Origin: Caulobacter segnis
GTDB taxonomy: Bacteria > Pseudomonadota > Alphaproteobacteria > Caulobacterales > Caulobacteraceae
Length of the DNA: 64,000 nt
Reading direction: 5' to 3'
NCBI RefSeq assembly: GCF_003243465.1
Contig: NZ_QFQZ01000009.1
Span: 1 to 64,000 of the forward strand
Part shown: piece after piece, positions 59,611 through 64,000 of the stretch
How positions within the stretch are numbered: the stretch's first letter is position 1
How the letters are laid out: each line of letters begins with the position of its first letter
Program-made: the position numbers and the translations under genes
Notes under the pieces: model-generated
The model's database searches: none
What the model saw: only the letters and a program-made list of their open reading frames with translations
Told to the model about the DNA's origin: nothing

Positions 59611-59645
59611 ATGATAATGATATATTATTATATCAGGAGGGGGCG
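59611..59645 (+). promoter_or_regulatory. AT-rich inverted repeat and promoter of the membrane-protein gene
   Basis: TGATATA-TTAT-TATATCA (59618-59635) in an otherwise very GC-rich region, followed at once by AGGAGG and the ATG at 59646. It suits a MarR/PadR-type operator overlapping the start site, and does not match the 17-bp island palindrome. Confidence 0.5.
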
Positions 59646-60326
59646 ATGAACCTGAACGAACTGGATGTGCTGCGCTGGGTTCACATCCTGGCGATGGTCT
59701 ACTGGCTTGGCGGCGAGTGGGGCGTCTTCCAGACGTCGTACAACATCGTCAATCGCAAGCTGTCGCTCGAGGAGCGCCGCCGTCACCTGGAGACGGCCTA
59801 CCGGATCGACATCCTGGCTCGGACCGGGATCATCCTGCTGCTGCCGCTGGGCCTGCACATGGGCCACATCTACGGCTTCCAGCCCTACGGCGGCGGGTTC
59901 CTGGTCGGCATGTGGATCTCCTTCAGCGCCTGGCTCTGCCTGACCTGGAGCGCGTTCCTGGCGCGGGAGTCCGATCTTGGCATCCGCCTGACCAAGATCG
60001 ACGAGGCGTTGCGCTACGTCCTGATCCCGCTGATCTTCATCGTCGGCATCTCCTCGCTGCTGGGCCACGGTCCGCTGGAGGTTGGTCCCGGCACGCTCTG
60101 GTATCCGACCAAGCTGACCCTGTACGGCTTCGCCCTGATCATCGGCCTGGGCCTGCGCTTCGTGATGCGCGCCTGGACCGTGCGCTTCCGCCGTCTGGCC
60201 GAAGGGCCGAACCCCGCCGAGGAGGCGGCGCTGGAGCGCGAGATCGTTCTGGCCCGCCTGATGGCCTACGTCTACTGGATCACCATCTCGGGCGTCTGCT
60301 TCCTGGGGGCGACCAAGCCCTTCTAG
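59646..60326 (+). CDS. Integral membrane protein, CopD/PuuD-N-like
   Basis: 226 aa from ATG 59646 with a perfect AGGAGG. About five membrane helices: WVHILAMVYWLGGEWGVFQ, IILLLPLGLHMGHIYG, FLVGMWISFSAWLCLTW, YVLIPLIFIVGISSLL, LTLYGFALIIGLGLRFVM, plus the end YVYWITISGVCFLGA. Conserved-looking His in WVH and LHMGH could bind heme b. It resembles the membrane part of PuuD-type urate oxidases or CopD-like proteins; the cytochrome c at 62521 could be its electron partner. Tentative. Confidence 0.75.
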   Translation: MNLNELDVLRWVHILAMVYWLGGEWGVFQTSYNIVNRKLSLEERRRHLETAYRIDILARTGIILLLPLGLHMGHIYGFQPYGGGFLVGMWISFSAWLCLTWSAFLARESDLGIRLTKIDEALRYVLIPLIFIVGISSLLGHGPLEVGPGTLWYPTKLTLYGFALIIGLGLRFVMRAWTVRFRRLAEGPNPAEEAALEREIVLARLMAYVYWITISGVCFLGATKPF

Positions 60327-60344
60327 GCGCGACCACAGAACAGC

Positions 60345-60381
60345 AAAACGCCCGGCGGGGAAGCTCCGTCGGGCGTTTTTT
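60345..60381. terminator. Bidirectional intrinsic terminator
   Basis: AAAACGCCCG...CGGGCGTTTT hairpin with extra T's, between the converging membrane-protein and amidohydrolase genes. Confidence 0.88.
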
Positions 60382-60397
60382 GTGCGCTATGGCGCGA

Positions 60398-61258
60398 TCA
60401 GCCCGCGTAGGGCGTCGTCCGCGCGAAGTGCTCGCCGATCTCGCGGCGGGTGGCGATCCAGACGCCGGGCTTGGCGTTGGCGTGCTGCAGCAGCTTGTCC
60501 AGGGCCCACGAGCGCCCGGGGCGGCCGATGATACGCAGGTGCAGGCCGATCGACAGCATGGCCGGATGCTCTTCGCCCTCGGCGTACAGGGTGTCGAAGC
60601 TGTCGGTCGCGTAGTCCAGCCAGTCGCGCGCGGTATAGGCCGGGTCGCTCCACATTTTCATGTCGTTGGTGTCGATCTGGTAGGGGATCACCACGATCGG
60701 CTTGCCGTCCGGCGCGTCCCAGAACGGATACTCGTCAGAGAAGTCGTCCATGCTGTAGAGGAAGCCTTCCTCGGCCAGCAAGCGGCGGGTGTTGTCGGTC
60801 GTCAGGTAGCGGCTCAGCCAGCCCACGGGCCGCTGGCCGGTCGTGGCCTCGATCGAGTCGGCCGCCTTGCGGATGAAGGCCCGCTCGGCCGCTTCGTCCA
60901 TCTTGTACTGGAACTGCCAGCGGTAGCCGTGGCTGCAGGGTTCGTGGCCGGCGGCGACGATGGCCTTCGCCAGGTCCAGTTCGCCCTCCAGAGACTGGGC
61001 GCAGATCGTCCAGGTCGACTTGGCGCCGTGCTTGGCCAGGATATCCAACACGCGCCGCGCGCCGACTTTCAGCCCGAACTGGTAGTTGCTCTCGTTGGGA
61101 TAGTTGCGGATCGGGTCCTTGACGAACATGCCCAGCTCGTCGACCGCCTCCATACCCTTGTCGCCGCGGGCGATCGAGCGTTCGGAGCCTTCTTCGACAT
61201 TGACGACGATGGAGAGGGCGAGGCGTTGGCCATCGGGCCATCTGCGGACGAGAGACAT
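60398..61258 (-). CDS. Polysaccharide-deacetylase-fold amidohydrolase (PuuE-like) 2
   Basis: 286 aa from ATG 61258 with GGAG six bases upstream. SIVVNVEEGSE, STWTICAQSLE, PCSHGYRWQFQ and GWLSRYLTTDNTRRLL closely follow the PuuE allantoinase pattern (VNYEEGSE, SHGWRW). It likely hydrolyses a ring amide or N-acyl bond. Different from the copy at 32413 in its metal-site region, so the two probably act on different intermediates. Confidence 0.88.
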   Translation of the reverse strand: MSLVRRWPDGQRLALSIVVNVEEGSERSIARGDKGMEAVDELGMFVKDPIRNYPNESNYQFGLKVGARRVLDILAKHGAKSTWTICAQSLEGELDLAKAIVAAGHEPCSHGYRWQFQYKMDEAAERAFIRKAADSIEATTGQRPVGWLSRYLTTDNTRRLLAEEGFLYSMDDFSDEYPFWDAPDGKPIVVIPYQIDTNDMKMWSDPAYTARDWLDYATDSFDTLYAEGEEHPAMLSIGLHLRIIGRPGRSWALDKLLQHANAKPGVWIATRREIGEHFARTTPYAG

Positions 61259-61282
61259 CGGAAACTCCGGAAAATGCGCCGC

Positions 61283-61396
61283 TAGAGCGTGAGGCCGAAA
61301 GTGGGAACCGGCTTCGGCTGACCTCACGCTCTAAGTCTTTGATTTAGAGCCTTTTAAGCGCCTGAAATCGATTCCGATTTCAGGCTAAAGGCTCTA
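61283..61396. repeat. Two nested inverted repeats (alphaproteobacterial intergenic type)
   Basis: IR1 (61283-61333): arms TAGAGCGTGAGG/CCTCACGCTCTA with inner CCGAA/TTCGG. IR2 (61345-61396): arms TAGAGCCTTT/AAAGGCTCTA with inner CCTGAAATCG/CGATTTCAGG. The IR1 centre AAAGTGGGAACCGG recalls the dispersed intergenic repeats of alphaproteobacteria. IR2 contains the stop of the enoyl-CoA hydratase gene. Confidence 0.75.
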
Positions 61397-62185
61397 GCGG
61401 AAAGGGAAGTTGGGTTTGCGCTTTTCCAGGAACGCCGCGCGGCCCTCCTGGAAGTCGGCGGCCTGCGTGGCCTCGAGAAACGCCGCGCGGGTGCGGGCGT
61501 CGTCTCGGGCTTGCCCGGCCAGGATCAGCTCGACCATGGCCTTGATCCCGCGCGTGCTCCATTGCGAGGCGGCCGCGATCTCGTCGATCTTGGCGTCGAT
61601 CGCCGCCTCGAAGGCGTCGGGCGCGATCACCGCGTTCAGAAGCCCCATGTCCCGCGCGTCATCGGCCTTCAGGATCCGCCCGGTGAACAGGATGTCCTTG
61701 GCGTGGGCGGGGCCCACGGCGTCCACGAGCCGCTTGGTGTCTTCCAACGAATAGACGAGCCCGAGCTTGGCCGGCGTGATCCCAAAGCGGGCAGTGCTGT
61801 CGGCGAGACGCAGATCGCACGCCAGCGCTAGCGCCATGCCGCCGCCGACGCACGGGCCCTGGATTGCGGCGAGAGTCGGCTTGGGGAACACGGCCAGGGC
61901 GTTGACCGCCTTGGCGATGATCTCGGCATAGCTCGCGGCGCTCTCGGCGTCCGCCCAGACACGTTCGAATTCGCTGATATCGGCGCCCGCGGAAAAGACG
62001 CCGTCCGCCCCGGTCACGACCAGCACCTTGGCCGGCGAACGCTCGACGGCCGCCAGGGCGTCGGGCAGGGCGCGCCACATCGCCTGGCTCACCGCGTTCT
62101 TGCGGCCCGGCTGGTTGAGCGTCAGGACCGCGTGCCGCTCGCGGATGTTCAGCGTCAGCGCGCCGTCGGCGAAAGTTTCGATCAT
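61394..62185 (-). CDS. Enoyl-CoA hydratase/isomerase family protein
   Basis: 263 aa. Crotonase fold: LTLNQPGRKNAVSQAMW, FSAGADISEFERVW (oxyanion), GPCVGGGMALALACDLRLAD, FGITPAKLGLVYSLEDTKRLVDAVG. CoA-thioester hydration, isomerisation or retro-Claisen cleavage. Single gene with operator site 15 upstream. Confidence 0.92.
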   Translation of the reverse strand: MIETFADGALTLNIRERHAVLTLNQPGRKNAVSQAMWRALPDALAAVERSPAKVLVVTGADGVFSAGADISEFERVWADAESAASYAEIIAKAVNALAVFPKPTLAAIQGPCVGGGMALALACDLRLADSTARFGITPAKLGLVYSLEDTKRLVDAVGPAHAKDILFTGRILKADDARDMGLLNAVIAPDAFEAAIDAKIDEIAAASQWSTRGIKAMVELILAGQARDDARTRAAFLEATQAADFQEGRAAFLEKRKPNFPFR

Positions 62186-62291
62186 CGTCCTGGGCTCGGT
62201 TGTCCGGGAAAGCCAAACTGGCGCTTTTTTACACGGGCGGGGCCTGTGAAGCGCCCTTCGAACAAGCTTTGAAGTCGGGGGTGAGCGGCTT

Positions 62292-62308
62292 TATCCGCCT
62301 GGCGACTT
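62292..62308. promoter_or_regulatory. Island operator site 15
   Basis: TATCCGC-CTG-GCGACTT, 11 of 14 arm positions with one perfect half, between the enoyl-CoA hydratase and the divergent cytochrome region. The surrounding 62186-62385 holds no convincing gene. Confidence 0.45.
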
Positions 62309-62385
62309 TTGCCCCGCCGCGCGTGGTGCCGGGTCGCTGTGCGGTCATACTTCGAAATCATCTGCTCCGATCGAAGAGGCCGATT

Positions 62386-62490
62386 GTGTTCAAGTCGTTC
62401 TTGGAGTTCATCATTCTCGGCTTCGCGACCGTCGCCGTGTGCGGTCTTGTCGCGACGCCCCATGCCGAAACAAGCCACGAGCCCGTCTAG
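62386..62490 (+). CDS. Possible 34-aa membrane peptide
   Basis: GTG at 62386 preceded by AAGAGG six bases upstream; translates to one hydrophobic segment FLEFIILGFATVAVCGLVA and a short hydrophilic tail. Ends 30 bases before the cytochrome c gene. Could be a small accessory subunit, or chance. Confidence 0.35.
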   Translation: MFKSFLEFIILGFATVAVCGLVATPHAETSHEPV

Positions 62491-62520
62491 GACGGCGTTA
62501 GCGTTACGAGTGCGAATTCG

Positions 62521-62907
62521 ATGAAATCGGTCCTGATGTTCCTCGCCGCTTGCGGCGCTGTTTCTCTTCCCGCGTCCGCCATGGCCCAAGCCTCCGGCGG
62601 CGACGCCCAGGCCGGCAAGAAGGCCTTCATCCAGTGCCAGGCTTGCCACACCGTCGACGCCAAGGCGCCGTCGCGCATGGGACCCAGCCTGCTGGGCGTC
62701 TATGGCGCCAAGATCGGCGGTCGGCCCGGCTATGACCACTATTCCAAGGCCCTCAGCGGAACCCCGGGCAAGTGGGACGACGCCAAGCTTGACCAATGGC
62801 TGACCCGTCCGACCAAGTTCGCCGCTGGAACGTCGATGGCTTTCGCCGGCGTCCCGGACCCGAAGCGCCGGGCGGACCTCATCGCCTATCTGAAGACCTT
62901 GAAGTAG
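62521..62907 (+). CDS. Periplasmic class I cytochrome c (c2-like)
   Basis: 128 aa. Signal peptide MKSVLMFLAACGAVSLPASAMA, heme motif CQACH at about 40-44, GPSLLGVYGAKIGGRPGY, Met ligand probably in GTSMAF. Soluble electron carrier. Likely partner of an oxidase or dehydrogenase of the island, perhaps the membrane protein at 59646. Confidence 0.92.
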   Translation: MKSVLMFLAACGAVSLPASAMAQASGGDAQAGKKAFIQCQACHTVDAKAPSRMGPSLLGVYGAKIGGRPGYDHYSKALSGTPGKWDDAKLDQWLTRPTKFAAGTSMAFAGVPDPKRRADLIAYLKTLK

Positions 62908-62928
62908 AGGCTTGCCTCTCGGGGCATG

Positions 62929-62960
62929 AAGGGCGGCGTCCTCGGGACGCCGCCCTTTTT
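62929..62960 (+). terminator. Intrinsic terminator
   Basis: GGGCGGCGTCC-TCG-GGACGCCGCCC stem followed by TTTTT after the cytochrome c gene. Confidence 0.9.
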
Positions 62961-62971
62961 CATGGCCCCTG

Positions 62972-64000
62972 TCAGGACGCCGGCGCATGGTCCGCGCTTC
63001 TGGCGACGTCTTCCGCCACGGACACCTCCGGCCCCGCCTCGCGGCGATAGCGCCCCAGCGTCAGCAGAATCAGCGCGCCCACCACCAGCAGGACGGCCGA
63101 AAGCATCAGCGCCGCCCCGTAGCCGCCCGTCTTGTCGAACACCGCGCCATAGGCCACCGGCGCGATCCCCGCGCCCAGGGCGTAGGCGCCGTACAACGCG
63201 CCATAGATCGAGGCATAGCCGCGCAGGCCGAAATAGCGGGCGGTCAGATAGGCCAGCAGGTCGTACTCCATGCCGGCGGCGAAGCCGATCATGGAGATGG
63301 AGAACACGGCGTGGGCGTAGCTGGCGCCGGGTTGGGTGAGGGCGACACAGCCCAGCGCCGACACGCTGAGCAGCGCCATGGCGACGCCGGGCGCCCAGAA
63401 ATGGTCGATCAGCCAGCCGCCCAGCAGGCGCCCGACAATCACCGACAGGCCGATCAGCGGCGCCAGGCTGACGATCTGACCCATATCGAAGCCGTTGGCC
63501 TTCAGCAGGTTCTCCATGTTCGGGATCGGTCCGGACGTGGCGAAGGCGATCGGCACGAAGGCCAGCCAGATCGCCCAGAAGCGCCAGGTCTTCAGGGCTT
63601 CCTTCAGCGTCAGCCCTTCGGCCGCGGCCTTCGCCGCCTCCGGCGCGTCGGCGGCGTCGGGCTTGGCGTCATGGAAGAACTTCCAGGCGACCGGCAGGGT
63701 AATCAGCAGCGGCAGGGCGCCGATCACGAAGTAGGTCGAGCGCCAGCCATGCTCGGCGATCAGCCAGGCGGCGAACGGCTTGATCAGGAAGCCGAACAGG
63801 CCGGTGCCCAGCAGGGCGAAGCCCAGGGCCAGGCCGCGCTGGCGCCGGAAGTGAGCGCTGATCGGCCGTGTCCAGGTCATCGGCAAGGTGCCCGCGCCGC
63901 CGATGGCCATCACCGTCCAGGTCAGGAGGTAGAGGGGCAGGGAGCCGTTCGACAGACCAAAGGCCATGTAGGACAGGCTGAAGATCGCGACCGAAATCAG
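62972..64000 (-). CDS. MFS transporter (OFA/MCT-like), N-terminus beyond the window
   Basis: At least 342 aa of open frame; it continues through the right edge (residues before Met at 63967 read LISVAIFSLSY, part of a membrane helix), so the start is missing. Membrane helices throughout; RPISAHFRRQRGLALGFALLGTGLFGF and PLIGLSVIVGRLLGGWLIDHF resemble monocarboxylate/oxalate-formate type MFS carriers. Probably imports or exports an organic acid. Confidence 0.88.
   Translation of the reverse strand: MISVAIFSLSYMAFGLSNGSLPLYLLTWTVMAIGGAGTLPMTWTRPISAHFRRQRGLALGFALLGTGLFGFLIKPFAAWLIAEHGWRSTYFVIGALPLLITLPVAWKFFHDAKPDAADAPEAAKAAAEGLTLKEALKTWRFWAIWLAFVPIAFATSGPIPNMENLLKANGFDMGQIVSLAPLIGLSVIVGRLLGGWLIDHFWAPGVAMALLSVSALGCVALTQPGASYAHAVFSISMIGFAAGMEYDLLAYLTARYFGLRGYASIYGALYGAYALGAGIAPVAYGAVFDKTGGYGAALMLSAVLLVVGALILLTLGRYRREAGPEVSVAEDVARSADHAPAS

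Overview
The window looks like a chromosomal segment of a Caulobacter-like alphaproteobacterium. It is GC-rich, with several large TonB-dependent receptors, Tat/Sec-exported enzymes, strong GC-rich intrinsic terminators and an alphaproteobacterial-type intergenic inverted repeat. The genus is inferred from gene content and style. There is no rRNA, tRNA or CRISPR array.

Region 1 (1-9127, minus strand) is the early and replication arm of a T7-like (autographivirus) phage. From right to left it carries a small early protein, a single-subunit RNA polymerase with all catalytic motifs, a Bro-N protein, small membrane and hypothetical proteins, a gp2.5-like ssDNA-binding protein, a RusA resolvase, a T7-type amidase/lysozyme, three small genes and a gp4-like primase-helicase. 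The rest of the phage lies left of the window. Nine copies of CCAACTCAGARCGG sit at gene starts and resemble the T7 promoter core (CGACTCACTATAGGGA); they are proposed to be the promoters of this phage's own polymerase. One copy sits inside the primase-helicase gene just before an internal ATG (codon 61), as in T7 gene 4A/4B. A host-type promoter (TTGACA-17 bp-TATTTT) heads the early gene.

Region 2 (9128-9461) is the phage/host junction, with clustered TGTGCCA repeats and the first copy of a host operator.

Region 3 (9462-about 62907) is a roughly 53-kb catabolic island. It holds three TonB receptors, two transporters, a long minus-strand operon (31424 to 21764: DUF1330, FAD monooxygenase, LeuC/LeuD-type hydro-lyase, isocitrate-lyase-type lyase, Zn-alcohol dehydrogenase, VOC protein, aldehyde dehydrogenase, second FAD monooxygenase, SDR), an arylmalonate-decarboxylase/maleate-isomerase-type enzyme, two PuuE-like deacetylase-fold amidohydrolases, a hydantoinase A/B plus isochorismatase operon, two further aldehyde dehydrogenases, a flavin amine oxidase, many secreted esterases and hydrolases, a GH3 glycosidase, three DUF1838 paralogues and an IclR regulator. 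An imperfect 17-bp palindrome, TATCCGC-N3-GCGGATA, recurs near the promoters of almost every transcription unit. It is perfect beside the IclR gene, which suggests one IclR-controlled regulon. The enzyme set fits uptake of a glycosylated or esterified aromatic or N-heterocyclic compound, surface hydrolysis, ring hydroxylation and opening, amide hydrolysis, and conversion of a cis-unsaturated diacid through hydration and C-C cleavage to central metabolites. The substrate cannot be named from sequence.

Region 4 (62972-64000) is an MFS transporter cut by the right edge.
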